Shown: piece by piece, positions 23,709-35,239 of the stretch
How the letters are laid out: every line of letters begins with the position of its first letter
How positions within the stretch are numbered: position 1 is the stretch's first letter
Source of the DNA: Alopecurus myosuroides
Taxonomy: Eukaryota; Streptophyta; Magnoliopsida; Poales; Poaceae
Assembly: GCA_028641055.1 (NCBI GenBank)
Contig: CM054060.1
Coordinates: forward strand, 163,654,696-163,718,695
Direction of reading: 5' to 3'
Length of the DNA stretch: 64,000 nucleotides
Notes under the pieces: generated by a model
Databases searched by the model: none
What the model was told of the DNA's origin: nothing
What the model saw: only the letters and a program-made list of their open reading frames with translations
Position numbers and translations under genes: made by a program

Positions 23709-24115
23709 CCCGGTGCTGCATATGCATTACAACGTGACGGAAACATAGGCCCTTTTCATCTCTTGCCCTGTAGACCCAAAATTCGAAGAAAGGGGCTGCG
23801 AAATTACATTAAGCACCCTAGGACTAAAATGGAAAAGGCAGTCAGGTCCTTGGGAGCCTCCGTCACCCATCGCCGGCGTTCTCTAGATGCACCTAGCACT
23901 GAGAACGGAGCCCAATGAAGCACTCGGTCTCTCCCTTCCGGCGGACGACCATGGACGCCGATAGTCGTGACGAATTCGGGAACGACTCACTTGGAGCTGT
24001 CGCGAAGCCGAGCTGCGGCACCTGATCAAGCAAGCCTCGAACAAGGAGGCAGGAAGTTGGCCACCCTCTTGGCCATTGAGCGCAGTCGGTTCACCGTTGC
24101 GTATGGAGCTCGAAG
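23709..24115. other. Host flank of element B, nothing recognised
   Basis: This continues the pre-insertion sequence that ends at 13105. Mixed composition, no long frame and no repeat pattern that I recognise. Confidence 0.4.
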
Positions 24116-24412
24116 TTACAGGTGGTACCACTCCGCAAGCATCAAGACAGAAAAGAAGCAGATGCTCTCCTCGTCGCCGCCACGACCGGCCAGGGGATCA
24201 TCACAAACCATCTTCCCCGATGCCTTGAAGTGGAAGATACGGCGCGCGATCTTATTAAATCGGTCTTGCTCCGCTTCAATCCAGAGGGGAAGCCTCCATG
24301 GCTTCGACTTGCAAGAAGGAAGATAGCGGCCTCCCGCGTCACTGCGAGTAGCCGGAGACAGGCCGAGGAGAAAGGGGAGCGCCATAACGGCGAACACAAG
24401 CACGAAGGCCAT
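24116..24412 (-). CDS. Possible small secreted protein, 98 residues
   Basis: From the ATG at 24412 the minus strand encodes a strongly hydrophobic N-terminus (AFVLVFAVMALPFLLGLSP) followed by a small-residue segment, which looks like a signal peptide with cleavage near residue 25. The remaining 70 or so residues include three cysteines. The same DNA has an overlapping plus-strand frame (24122-24565) rich in basic residues, so coding is uncertain. No family is recognised and no close promoter was identified. It may be a gene fragment. Confidence 0.22.
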   Translation of the reverse strand: MAFVLVFAVMALPFLLGLSPATRSDAGGRYLPSCKSKPWRLPLWIEAEQDRFNKIARRIFHFKASGKMVCDDPLAGRGGDEESICFFSVLMLAEWYHL

Positions 24413-24949
24413 AAACAACCTACAACAACAATCTACAAACCAAGCCACACCATCGAATCTGCACCGAACGGCAACGCCGCCGGGGGGAAAGCGAAGGGCG
24501 GGTCGACGCAGGCGGCGGAAGAGTCGAGACGACTCTCAAAGCGGTGGGGTGGGGAAGGAGTTTGATCTTCGCTGCGCGTGGCTTCGACCGAGAACTATCC
24601 TTGAGAAGAAATATCAAGAGACCATCATATGCACTAAAAAAAATATCACTTGAAACTTTAGAAGTTATACTTTCTAACGGTATAATTTTTGTGTTATACA
24701 ACTTATTTTAGATTAATCAAATTAACGATCTAGGGGTACGCGCAGGTCCTATAAACCCGATCGGAGGGAATAGATAAGTTTATCTGCAAGTAAGGAAATC
24801 AGTGCCATAATCACATAACTCAAAATCTGCACTAAACATCACAGAAAAAACAAGTACAAATGATGATATCACTAACAATTTTATAATGCCTAATTTCAAA
24901 TAAGAAAACAAATTGGTCGTGTTTCAGTTAGTTGTTGTACATAGGTATA
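24413..24949. other. No gene recognised
   Basis: A GC-rich half (to about 24600) is followed by AT-rich sequence. The plus-strand frame ending at 24565 looks like a shadow. No structural signal was seen. Confidence 0.4.
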
Positions 24950-24960
24950 ATCCAAAAAGG

Positions 24961-25883
24961 CGAGCGCTAGGCGTAGGTCGCCCTACGCCAGCCAAATCTA
25001 GATCCCCTCCTCTGTTGTTAGATTTTCATCCAATGGCTACAAATCAACGCATCGCAACTTTTCATTTTAGTCCCTGACCTTTTTAGAAATTGAACCCGCA
25101 CTCCATAATGGACTCAGTTAAACGAAGAGGTATATCGCGTTGCCCCAGTCATCTTGATAATTACAACAAAAATGCCATTGCAACAAATGCACATGTATCG
25201 CAACAATAATTATTGTTCGTGTAAAAAAAGAAAGTATTGCAACAAATTGTTCCAAAAAAAAAACTCGAAAGATAAGTAATGCTACAAAGAATAGTTAAAC
25301 AATGTGTTATTGCGTTACAACAAAAAAATTTCAAGCAATTCAACAAAAATCACAACCTATTGCAACAAAAAAAATATTTGCATCAATTAAAAAGTTGGTA
25401 AGCAACAAAATAATTTGTCTCCGTTTCAGTTGCAACAAAATTCATCACTTATTTCAACAAAAAAGTAAATCGATAGCAACAATAAAATCACATGCTTGCA
25501 ACATATGACGGAGCAAATAAACATATCATTCCAAATGAATTCTAAATACACATGTATTTATCTAGAAAAAACATTCGAAGAAACATTGCAATATTTCGTT
25601 TGTACTTTCTCAATAAAATATGGGTAAAACCGTTACAAATTTTTAATACGTACGCAACGTTGCCTGGACATGGTGAAAACACTTAGCGTAATTTGTGTCT
25701 GCTCCTATTTACTGTGGTGAGCCATTTACACACAAAACTGGGCAAAACAAACGAAATTGGTTCTTGTTGAGCCAGCCACATATACGCAAGAGGCCCACGG
25801 TGCTTGGTTTGCTGCTCGCTCGCGTAAAGAACGGAGCGACCTATGCTAACGATCTGTAGGTCGCCCTACAGAAAGAATTTTCC
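24961..25883. mobile_element. Candidate non-autonomous DNA element with terminal hairpins
   Basis: Near each end is a short perfect hairpin sharing the core GTAGGTCGCCCTAC: GGCGTAGG/CCTACGCC at 24970-24989 and CTGTAGG/CCTACAG at 25854-25871. Outside these lie near-identical flanks ATCCAAAAAGG (24950-24960) and ATCCAAAAAAGG (25884-25895) that could be a 9-10 bp target duplication. The interior has no ORF and is dominated by a degenerate TTGCAACAAAA repeat. A Mutator-like affiliation would fit the duplication length, but long terminal inverted repeats are not evident. Confidence 0.4.
25150..25505 (+). repeat. Degenerate TTGCAACAAAA repeat tract
   Basis: About a dozen copies of a GCAACAAA-type motif, separated by irregular AT-rich spacers, occupy the centre of the hairpin-bounded element. 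Spacing and sequence are too irregular for a simple satellite. Confidence 0.55.
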
Positions 25884-25895
25884 ATCCAAAAAAGG

Positions 25896-26347
25896 TATAT
25901 ATCTCAGTTGACTGGCCGGCATACGTTCTTCTCGGCTCCATGTCGAGGCGGGGAAACACGGCGGCCGACTCATTCGTTGTGCTCGGCTCCGTACAGAGGC
26001 GGGATGCCAGATTCCGCGGTTGTCATGCTTGGTCAACTCCTTCCTAGTGGTCCAACTTTCGCGTCGTGACACGTCAGGTGGAGCGCCCGCGGTCAGTCGC
26101 TCGTAATAAAAAAGTATACTTAATGACTTTCATCAAAATTTCAGAAATCCTTTCTTTACAGATCGATGACGTGCATAATCCCTACGCTCTATCATCCACC
26201 CCGGGCGCTCGGCCGGCGTCTAGGCTGAACATGGCTGGCTAAGACGGATGGACATCAATAGCTTGACTGTCACAGTACCATCAGAGTTACCGGGCCAGGC
26301 GTGCCAAGTTCCAGGAGTACTGGGTCCGGTTGCAGTTTGCATTTCAG
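25896..26347. other. No gene recognised
   Basis: Mixed-composition DNA between the hairpin-bounded element and the kinase fragment. A pyrimidine-rich stretch ending TTTCAG just before 26348 resembles a splice acceptor but may be chance. Confidence 0.4.
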
Positions 26348-26705
26348 GATAACAATCTTGATGCCCGTTTGTTGGACTTCAGGATGCTAAAGCTGATGAA
26401 CACACTTGGAACAAATCTGAGAGTGTGAGCACACTTGCAGGCACGCCTGGGTATGTGCCACCCGGGAACTACCTAAGCTTTAGATGCACAAACAAAGGAG
26501 ACGTCTATAGCAACCACTGAGGAAAGAATCCAATTTATCCGAATAATTTCGGAGAGAATTACCTTGTTTGGGTGAAGCACATGGTTAAGGAGATAAGCAG
26601 GGAGGTCTTTTATCATACGATGACCTACACAAAATCGAAATTAAGCTCTATCAGTAATTAAAGATTGCATCTGATGGATCAAATGATCGGTCAATCTGAA
26701 GACTG
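26348..26705 (+). pseudogene. Fragment of a BRI1-like receptor-kinase gene
   Basis: Translation in two frames gives kinase subdomains VII-X in order: [10 protein letters not shown] (the DFG motif reads DFR), then after a one-base shift [12 protein letters not shown], the activation-segment end, then [11 protein letters not shown], and after another shift a match to the IYPNNFGENYLVWVKHMVKE region, ending near KLYQ with in-frame stops. The [12 protein letters not shown] and KGDVYS blocks are typical of the BRI1/BRL leucine-rich-repeat kinases. The rest of the gene is absent. This is the only host-gene trace I see in the window; it is dead. Confidence 0.75.
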
Positions 26706-27926
26706 CATTTAACACAAAAATTGGAGATCGATATTCAGGCTATATAGAACCAAATCGCTGCTAGACACTTTGCTAGCAAGATCCTAAATTTTGTTGTCCA
26801 GAGAGCGGTCAATCTGAAGACTGATGCAGAGGCCGCCGTCGACGCGTATGCCTACGCGACGATGCCGTAGGCTACGGCCGCGCGGCCGGGGAGCCGCATA
26901 GCTGCCGGCGGAGGGGTGTGGCCTTGCACGCACTCAAAGCCGCCCTCGACGACATGTACCCAGATCTTTCCCGGGTTCCTCGCATGTTTTGACTTCCGCC
27001 TAGCCCAGTTCGACGCCCAGTTCGGCCTCGTCGATGTGCTGCACGCCGGACTTTGTCCTGGCCGTCGTCGGGTGGAGGCCTAGCAGTAGAACGGGCGTGT
27101 GGGCACGACGGCGGCGGATTGTGTCAGGGTGCCGGTTGGGTGTGGAGACGACCGGCGCCGGCCGCCGCTGCAACATGGGCTAGCAAACAGGGATTGGTAG
27201 ATTGGCTAATTGCCATTAATTGTGCCTTCCGGTGTGCTGTTTCCTATGCCTCCCTCCTTGCTCGCCTCCGGCCACGGCAGGCCGCCATCACCTCCCTCCC
27301 AAGCGACCGGCTCTCGTCCTCACGTGGTTGCGAGCCACCACGGTTCTGCCTCGAGTGGGCCCCCGACGCCCTCCAAGGCAGGGCCACAACCGACGCGCTG
27401 GTGCCATCTCATGCGCCGCCCTGCCTTCGTCTCCTCCGTGCGGGCTTCACCTTCGGACAGACGCACGCTGTTTCGACTCCCGGCCATGCCGCCTTGGCCT
27501 CCTTTGCTGGCAAGATGGAGCAGGGCGCACAGGTGCAACGCAACGCACGTCTCGCGCACGACGCACCTGCCATGTAACTTTTTTTCGGGCGCAAGTTCTA
27601 TCGCGTATTCTCACCTCGGCTTCGAGACAAACCAGACGGGACATCGTGACCTTGCGTACCGCTTCGGGTACTTGGCGGGGGCAATTTATCGTAATTTCGA
27701 GCTGCGTCGACTAACTCAACATTGGAACCACCCCGTTCGTTTGATTTATCCAGCTCAACGGCTGAGATTGAATGTATCTACGAAGTTTGCTCTTTTATAA
27801 GTAGTTTAGACAAAGTTTTGCTATTGCAAACGTGGATGTGTGTTGTATTTGCTAGCATTGAAGTTTCATGATTAATTAATTGATGGATTCATTTAACGCT
27901 CAGTTGAGCTGTGCTGTAAATATCAA
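26706..27926. other. GC-rich stretch, no gene recognised
   Basis: Several overlapping frames (for example 27053-27577 and 27210-27800) exist because the DNA is GC-rich. None shows a recognisable domain and both strands are equally open. An 18-bp sequence at 26688-26705 recurs at 26806-26823. Confidence 0.4.
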
Positions 27927-28060
27927 CTTTTTTCGAAACGGGAGCGAAGCCCTACATGGAAAGATGCATACAGCCGATATATTAAAAACGAGTATAAGAA
28001 TACAAAATGCAGTGGTCGAACAATATCGACTCGGAAAAAAACCCCGAAGCCGCATGCCTC
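27927..28060 (-). mobile_element. 3' tail of a LINE, very short
   Basis: On the minus strand the sequence ends GTTTCGAAAAAAA, the same terminal form as the plus-strand LINE that ends at 31517, preceded by an AT-rich stretch with TATATCGGCTGTATGCAT. Only the last 130 bp or so is present, as expected of extreme 5' truncation. No clear target duplication was found. Confidence 0.4.
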
Positions 28061-28794
28061 GTGACAATAACTCTGTCGATCCAGTGAAAAACAGGTTATC
28101 CTGACCCATGTGATGCGGCCTAGCCGGTGGCCACCAAGGGCACCATCAAGAATGTCTCACGGGACAAAGTCTTTCCGCGAGACCTTGCCTCCCTCAAGAC
28201 ACGGCCACGAGGAGGCTGGTCCCTCTAGAGAAGTGCATTCATGTTTCCTCAGAGAGGAGCTCTACCTCGAGCTCTCCGCTCCTCTCCAGCGGACTTTTTC
28301 CTCGGGAGAAAACATACCATGTGCAGCTGACGTCCGCCGCTCTGCGCGCTGACGAAGGCAAGACAATGCCGCAGTACGCCTGTGGAGGTAGTTTCCGTTC
28401 TCGTGCATAAAGCGTGAACGACAGCTGTCCACGCCAAAGCGCCGCATCGGGATTTACTCTTCGGTGCAAGAAGACCAAGATGACGCTACAAGATGGAGGA
28501 AACGTCACTGAGAGCCCTACCGCTCTGCCATGGACGGTGGTGCTGTCCTCGACGACCAAGACTGGCAGGTATCGCTGGGCTCCGTCTAACCCCTCCTTGG
28601 CACTTTGTGGTGACCCTTTCCCGCAAAGTATGAGCAGGAAAGAACCCCAAACGCCAGTACATAAGGAGCCCCTTGGCTCCCATAGAAGGGTCGACTCAAT
28701 TTACCTAGAGCCTCCCTAGTCTGGACCGAGCACAAGCTCACTCCTTGTACTGTCTCAATCGCAGTGCAATCCATCAGACAATTAGGAGTAGGGT

Positions 28795-31520
28795 GGAGAC
28801 AACACTAAGTATTTCCATCTTATTGCAAATGGCAAACATAGGCGGAAGAAAATTTTCCAATTAGAACAAGATGAAGGAACAATTATTGGAGAGCAGAATC
28901 TAAGGGTCTATATATCTGAATTTTACAAAAAATTATTTGGAGCACCGGCTAAAAATAATTTTACTCTGGTAGAAAATCACACAGAGGACTTCTCTCAATT
29001 ATCCTCAGAGGAAAATGGCATCCTCATAGCAGACTTCTCCGAAGAGGGGGTCTTTGACTCTATTAAATAAATGGAAAACAACAAAGCACCGGGACCAGAT
29101 GGGTTCCCTGCTGAGTTTTATCAAAAATTCTGGGAAGTGATAAAAGGTGACTTCATGGCTCTGGTTTATGAATTTCAACGAGGGGAGTTGCCTCTATTTC
29201 AGTTGAATTTTGGTACCATAATTCTAATTCCTAAAAAAGAAGACGCGGCTCAAATACAACCGTATCGTCCTATTTGTTTACTAAACGTTAGTTTTAAGAT
29301 CTTCACGAAGATAGCTACTTCACGGATTTCTAAAATTGCACATACGGTCATCCGACCGACGCAAACGGCTTTCATGCCAGGGCGCCACATTATAGAAGGG
29401 GTTGTGGTGCTTCATGATACCATTCATGAACTTAAGAGTAAGAACATGGATGGCGTACTTTAAAAAAAATTATTTTTAAAAGGCCTATGACAAGATTAAT
29501 TGGTCATTTCTAAAGCAAGCTATTTGTATGAAGGGGTTTCACAAAAAATGGATTGAATGGATCGATCAATTTATTCGCAAAGGTTGTGTGGGGGTTAAGG
29601 TGAATGATGATATAGGTCATTATTTTCAAACCCAAAAAGGTTTGCGGCAAGGTGACCCGCTTTCACCCATCCTGTTTAATATCGTTGCAGATTTTCTAGC
29701 CATTCTAATAGAAAGAGCTAAGGAGGATGGTCAAGTAGAGGGGCTTATACCCCATCTTGTTGAAGTTGGGGTGTCCATTCTGCAATATGCAGATGATACG
29801 ATCATTTTTATGGAACACAACTAAACATGAAGCTTATTCTTTGCATATTTGAGGAACTCTTGGGTCTCAAAATTAACTTCCACAAGAGCGAAATTTTCTG
29901 TTTTGGTAAAGCCAAAGAGGAGGAGTGTGAATACATATTACTGTTTGGCTGTGAGATTGGGTCTCTCCCTTTCAGTTATTTAGGGGTTCCAATACATTTT
30001 CGTAAGCTCACAAATAGTGAGTGGAAGCCTGTTGAGGACAGATTTGAGACAAAATTAGCCCGCTGGATGGGAAGACTTTTGTCATATATATGGGGATCGC
30101 CTTAAGCTAATTCATTCTGTCCTAACCAATCTACCGATGTTTATGTTATCCTTTCTAGAGATACCCAAAGGGGTATGCAAAAGACTGAACTACTTCAGAT
30201 CTCGTTTTTTTTTGGCAAAGTGATGGCCATAAAAAGAAATATCGGTTGACAAAGTGGAATTTTATATGTAGACCTAAATATCAAGAGGGTCTTGGGGTGG
30301 AGGTTCTGGAGTTAAAGAACAAGAGTCTTTTATGTAAATGGCAAGAATTACAAAAAATAAATATCTTTACTCCAAATCTCTCTCTCAAGTTCAAGCAAAA
30401 CTTTCATATTCACCATTTTGGAAAGGCCTCATGAGATTTAAGGAGGAGTTCTTTTCTAGATGATCTTTTCATGTGGGTGATGGGCAGAACACAAGGTTCT
30501 GGGAAGATACATGGTTAGGAGGTTCGCCGTAATCCCAACAATATCCACCCCTTTATAATATTGTCCAGCGAAAAGACGTGTCGGTACAATCTGTTTTAGG
30601 GGAAACTCATCCTAATATAGCTTTTAGGAGAGACTTAACGGGTAACAAATATGATCACTGGTTGAATCTTGTTGCACGTTTAATGGATATTTCGTTGTCC
30701 ACTGAACATGATAGTTTTGTCTGGGGTCTAACGAATTCGGGTGCGTATACGGTTAAATCCATGTACCTTGATCTTCTAAATGGTAACACCGCATTTCTTC
30801 GAAAATATATTTGGAAGCTAAAGGTGTCTCTAAAAATTAGGATTTTTATGTGGTTTATCTACCGTAAAGAGTTGCTCGCCAAGATTAATTTGTCAAAAAA
30901 AGAATTGGCATGGTAGCACTAAGTGTTGTTTCTGTGACGAAAGTGAAACAATTCAACACCTTTTTATTGACTGCGCGCTTGCTAAACTAATTTGGCGTGT
31001 TGTTTATATGACATTTCATATTGCTCCTCCAACTAATATCACAAATATGTTTGCGAATTGGTTGCATGGAGTGCCAAAAAAAGAAAAGGCTCAAATTAGA
31101 GTTGGATCTTGCGCTTTACTTTGGGCTATATGGAATGTACGTAATGGTATTATTTTTAACAAATCGAAATTCTCTTCTTTCTTGCAGGTGATACCTTTGG
31201 CCATCCACTGGATTCGTATGTGGTCTTATCTCCAGCCGGTGGAGCGCCGCCAGGACATGGGTTTTGGGTGCGCACGTTTGGAAACGGTGGCAAGGGAGTT
31301 GTTCAGCCGGTTCGGGTGGCAGCTTACTTATAGGCTAGCATGGTAATGCAAAGGCGTTGCATGGTTCTAGATTTTTTTAGACGGTCGATACATGTCTCAA
31401 CCTTGAGCGATCCATGATTTGTAATAAGATGTTTGCACGTCAAACTTAAATAAAGTAATAAAAAGCCGTATGCGTCATTTTGATGCAGAGGCGGGGGCTT
31501 TCCCATTTCGAAAAAAATCT
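28795..31520 (+). mobile_element. 5'-truncated L1-type LINE with 10-bp target duplication
   Basis: The insertion is bounded by GGAGTAGGGT at 28785-28794 and 31521-31530. It starts inside ORF2, just before the reverse transcriptase, carries an AATAAA signal near 31450 and ends in TTCGAAAAAAATCT. Truncated 5' end, A-rich tail and target duplication together are the signature of target-primed reverse transcription. Confidence 0.88.
28800..31346 (+). pseudogene. LINE ORF2 remnant (reverse transcriptase, zinc-binding C-terminus)
   Basis: The order is conserved: a pre-RT segment (NTKYFHLIANGKHRRKKIF), the KAPGPDG block at about 29080, PYRPICLLN near 29260, GLRQGDPLSPILFN near 29640, YADDT near 29790, and a C-terminal segment like the zf-RVT region to 31346. 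The frame is broken at least at 29040, 29460, 29822, 30105 and in the 30430-30570 interval. It belongs to the plant L1 clade and is inactive. Confidence 0.88.
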
Positions 31521-31696
31521 GGAGTAGGGTCTTACACCGCAAGGGGGTTTGAACCTGGGTAAACTGCCCGTCGCCATTGTTGTTAGCTCCGAATTTTCTT
31601 CACGAGGCCTCACAAGAGGTGCAGAGAGTGTGGTTTAGCCCCCAGTGTTCGAACCTCTCGAGAGTCCCAGTCCTTTGACAGACCACTCTCTGATAT

Positions 31697-31716
31697 TTGG
31701 CGCGCCAGGTAGGGGG
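31697..31716 (+). promoter_or_regulatory. Primer-binding site of element C
   Basis: TTGGCGCGCCAGGTAGGGGG follows the LTR end. It is a TGGCGC-type site like that of elements B and D, supporting a Tat/Athila-type affiliation. Confidence 0.6.
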
Positions 31717-31745
31717 CTAAGGCACTCCTTCACCTCCTCGCTGAC

Positions 31746-34192
31746 ATGGCACCTGCTCGTACCACTCGTGCCGACCGATCTCGCCGCAGGATCCAGACCA
31801 ACCCCGCCGGCAACAAAAACCACGGTGACGACATGTAGTGCAACGCAGCAGGCGCTGGTGGCGCACCCGACGTGGAGGATCAGGCCTCCTCTCACCCGTC
31901 GCAGAGAGAGGCCGAAGCGCCTCCGCCACCGCCGCCGCCGTCCGGCCGCAAAGGGCCGTCAGGGTCACGGGACGCTACGAGCAACACACCCCCGCCACAA
32001 CTTTGTTGTTGGCCCGGAAGTTGCTCTTGCAACCGTCCGCACTCGAAGGACACGCCGCATGGCTCGCCCGCGTCCAGGAGCTAGTCACCGATGTAGACGT
32101 CTCTCGCAGCTGTTGCGGGTAGGCGGCGCTGGCTAGCCTAGGAGTGTGGCAGCTCATGACGCGCCAGTCCTTTCCCATGGTACAACATCGCTGGTGCAAG
32201 GCGATCCCCCACCTATGTCCCTGACAAGGACCATGCCGCCAAAGCTCCTAACAAGAGCGGCAACAGCTGCCATATCTTGCGCACCCCGTTAGACGCACGC
32301 TTGATAATCGAGCATAACCACGAGCGTGAGCGGTGCACCATTCGCGACCTCGTCAGAGTCGGGCACGCAAACCGCCTGGCATACAACAAGGTGCGCGCCA
32401 ATATCTACGTTGGGGGCTGCCTCACATTCACCAAGCAGCTCCGCACGGTCGCATGGCCGCCAAAGTTCAACCCAATGTTGCCTCCTCGCTACGACCGCAC
32501 CTACCCTCCCTTAGACTTCCTTCAGCTATACAACCTCGACGTGTGCGCTGCAAATGGAGATGACAAGTGTATGGCCAATTGGCTACCCATGGGCCTCAAG
32601 AGGTTGCCTTTGTATAGCTCATGAACCTGCCAGAGGGGTTCGTCGGCTCGTACGAGGAACTGTGCCTCCACTTCGTTGCCAACTTCAATGGCTCCCATGA
32701 GTTCCCCCTCACCTACAACGACCTCCGCGCTATGCGACAACGCCCAGGCGAAACGGTCCGCCAGTACCTCCAGCGCTTTAACCAGACGCGCAACAAGATC
32801 GCCCGCATCGCCGATGCAAATGTCATCTCTACCTTCCGCGAGGGAGTCACCAACGAGCGCATGCTCGAGAAGCTCGGCATCAGGGACGACCTCGCCTCAG
32901 CCTTCGAGCTCGTGGACTTGGCTGATAAGTGCACCAAGGCATAGGAAGGGCGCCTCTTCAGGCACAACAACCCCGTCGACGAGTCCAAGGCCGTGGCTCC
33001 CAAGGCCAAATCTAAGAACAAGAGCAACGACGCGGATGCCAAGCGCAAAGCCCCGGTCGTCTTGGCAGCAGAGCCTGAGCGCAAGTACGGCCGCAGTGAC
33101 GGCGCCCCCGTGGCCGACAACCGCCACTTCTACACATTCCAAAAAATGCACTCTCACTCTATGGAAGATTGGTTCCAGTTGGAGAAGCTCCGCGGTGATC
33201 GCCTCATGAGGAATGGCTAGGATGACTACTCTCGAGGCAATGGCCGTAGCGGTGGTCGCTGGGAGGAGCGCGGCCCGAACAACTATTACGGGTACAACAA
33301 CTACAACGCCAACACCAATGGATACAACAACAACTACCAGCAGTTTCCACAGCAGCAGGAGTAGCGTCCGTCGCACCGCCCAACCCACTCCCTCCTCAGG
33401 TGAATGCTGTCGTGCAGTAACGCCCTAAGGGGAACTAGGGAATCAGCGAGGAAAACTGCAGGGGCTACCAAGAGGCCACAGGCTACACCGCCTGCATCCT
33501 TGGCAGATCACAAGCTCCCCTCTCCAACCGCCACTTTAAGAAAATCTTACGAGAGATCAACGCCGTTCTCCCAGGGATGGAGGCGGCCAAACCCCTCAAG
33601 TGGTTCGAGTACAAGGTCTCATTCAACGTCCGCGACCACCCCAAGTCCACAAGGACCGTGGGAACCATCCCCCTAGTTTGCACCCCCCACCATCAACAAC
33701 ATTGCCATCACCAAGACGCTTCTAGACGCAGATGCATGCCTCAATGTAATCTTGATGCAGATGTTCGAGAAGCTGCAAGTGCCCTACGAGCGCCTGGCTC
33801 CCACGAGGCCCTTCACTGGCGTCACCAACGGGACCACGATTCTCTTGGTACCGTTGCACCTCGCCGTCACGCTCGACACTCGGCAGAACTACGACACCAA
33901 GACTCTCAACTTCGACGTGGCGCACATCGCCCTCCCCTACACCGCCATCCTCGGCTATCCAGCTCTGGCCAAGTTCATGGCAGTTACGTACCATGCGTAT
34001 AACATCGCCAAGATTCCTAGGTCCGCCGGAACCATCACCGTCCATGGCGAGGTGGAGGACGCGATGCGCTCTGTCGAGCACGCCTACAAGGAAGTGACAG
34101 CCTTATATACTGACGATAAAGTCGACGTGGGAAACCTCCACGAGGTTCCCAAGAAGAGGCTGTTACTCTCTCCTGAGGTAGCAGACACCTAG
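31746..34192 (+). pseudogene. Gag-protease remnant of element C; reverse transcriptase and integrase absent
   Basis: The Gag core is recognisable at 32277-32944 across a frameshift near 32615 (LPEGFVGSYEELCLHFVANF and RQRPGETVRQYLQRFNQTRN blocks of the retrotransposon gag family). It is followed by an Asn/Gly/Tyr-rich tail to about 33360. Stops in this frame are TAG at 32942, 33218 and 33362; after a frameshift come TAA at 33418 and TAG at 33436. The protease region (33577-34192) has lost its active-site motif (DADA where DGGA or DTGA is usual). No reverse transcriptase, RNase H or integrase follows: the next recognisable block is the antisense gene, so pol has been deleted. Confidence 0.75.
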
Positions 34193-35239
34193 AAGACCTC
34201 CCCGAGCGCTGGGGGCACGGGGCTACCACCATTTTCCGCGCGGGTCTGCCTCCCACTTAGGAGGGTGTACCCGCCGCCTAATTACTCCGTGTGGATTTAC
34301 AAGGCCGTGGGAGGTGCTACCCACAAGGGTAACCCGTGACACCACGGTAAAAACGATGTCAATATCTCTCTCCGTGAGGGTATCAGAGAGCTCTCACCAG
34401 GCGTGCCGCATGGCCGCGAGAGCTTCTACCCACACAAGTGGGTGCCACAGAGCAATCTTTTGCACCTAAAATCCCACCTAAAATCGCACGAGTATCAGCC
34501 CCATGACGATGGGAGTCCCGTATCCGCACGGTGACAACAAGTGCCTCTAGGGGGACCACAAGGTCACGACATCCCCAAGCGTTTTGTAACATATGAGTGT
34601 CTCACCGTAGCAGTAAATTCAGTTGCTTTCCCAAACAATTATCTCTTTGCATGCCGACATGCTTACATATATGAATCAAACACACTCCTTTGCGTTCACC
34701 CCAGCATGCATACTTTGCTCTCAAGAGGCACGCGAGTGTCTTTTCCTCACGAGAGCATCCCGCGAGCGGGGGCTAGGACGGTGTGTGTGTGTAGGGGTAG
34801 CTACTGTACACAACACCTCGCCAAGTCCCTTGGCACAGGTCTCCTCACAAGATGCTCACGAAGGAACAGACAAACGCGTGCCGTTGCCAAATTACGAATG
34901 GTTGCAGGCATATACATCCCTCTGGAGCGTGGCACGTAGTCCTCCCGAAGAAGTCCTCCACAAGGAACCAGAAGAAATCCTCCACAAGGAACCAGGAGGG
35001 ATTCTCCACAAGGAACAACAAGAGGTCCCCCGTGAGGAACACAAGCAAAGCCTCTCGAGAGACTCTCCATAGGCACTGCCTTGACAAAAAGATTTCACCT
35101 CCCAAAAGCTAAATTTTTCCACACACAAAGTACAATAATAAGAAGTGCAGAATATTCCTTATAGAGCTAAAAGTTGATAGGAATTCAAGACAGACTCTAC
35201 AAGTTAGGTACACGAAACATGCCTTCAAGTGGCATGACC
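34193..35239. other. Spacer of element C
   Basis: About 1 kb of non-coding spacer occupying the place where pol should be and running up to the antisense gene. It contains a short tandem repeat at 34948-35045 and no recognised domain. Confidence 0.5.
34948..35045 (+). repeat. Imperfect tandem repeat, unit about 27-30 bp
   Basis: Three to four copies of a CCTCCACAAGGAACC-containing unit lie in tandem. One frame through them reads repeated LHKEPEE-like blocks (34623-35072), but nothing else supports coding. Confidence 0.6.

Larger units (their letters stand above)
28109..31695 (+). repeat. 5' LTR of element C, split by a LINE
   Basis: Two parts, 28109-28794 and 31531-31695, join into about 850 bp when the LINE and one copy of its target duplication are removed. 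The right end abuts a primer-binding site at 31697. A TACATAAG stretch near 28659 may be the TATA box. The left boundary is uncertain by a few bases (TGTGATG near 28109) because no 3' LTR is present for comparison. Confidence 0.6.

Noticed and set aside
24122..24565. 147-codon plus-strand ORF
   Set aside because: Low-complexity basic tail and no domain; the opposite strand gives a more protein-like reading, itself uncertain.
27053..27800. Overlapping ORFs of 164-196 codons
   Set aside because: Three frames and the other strand are simultaneously open in GC-rich DNA; compositions are arbitrary and no domain is visible.
34623..35072. 149-codon ORF over the tandem repeat in element C
   Set aside because: Openness comes from the repeat unit; no start context and no counterpart in B or D.
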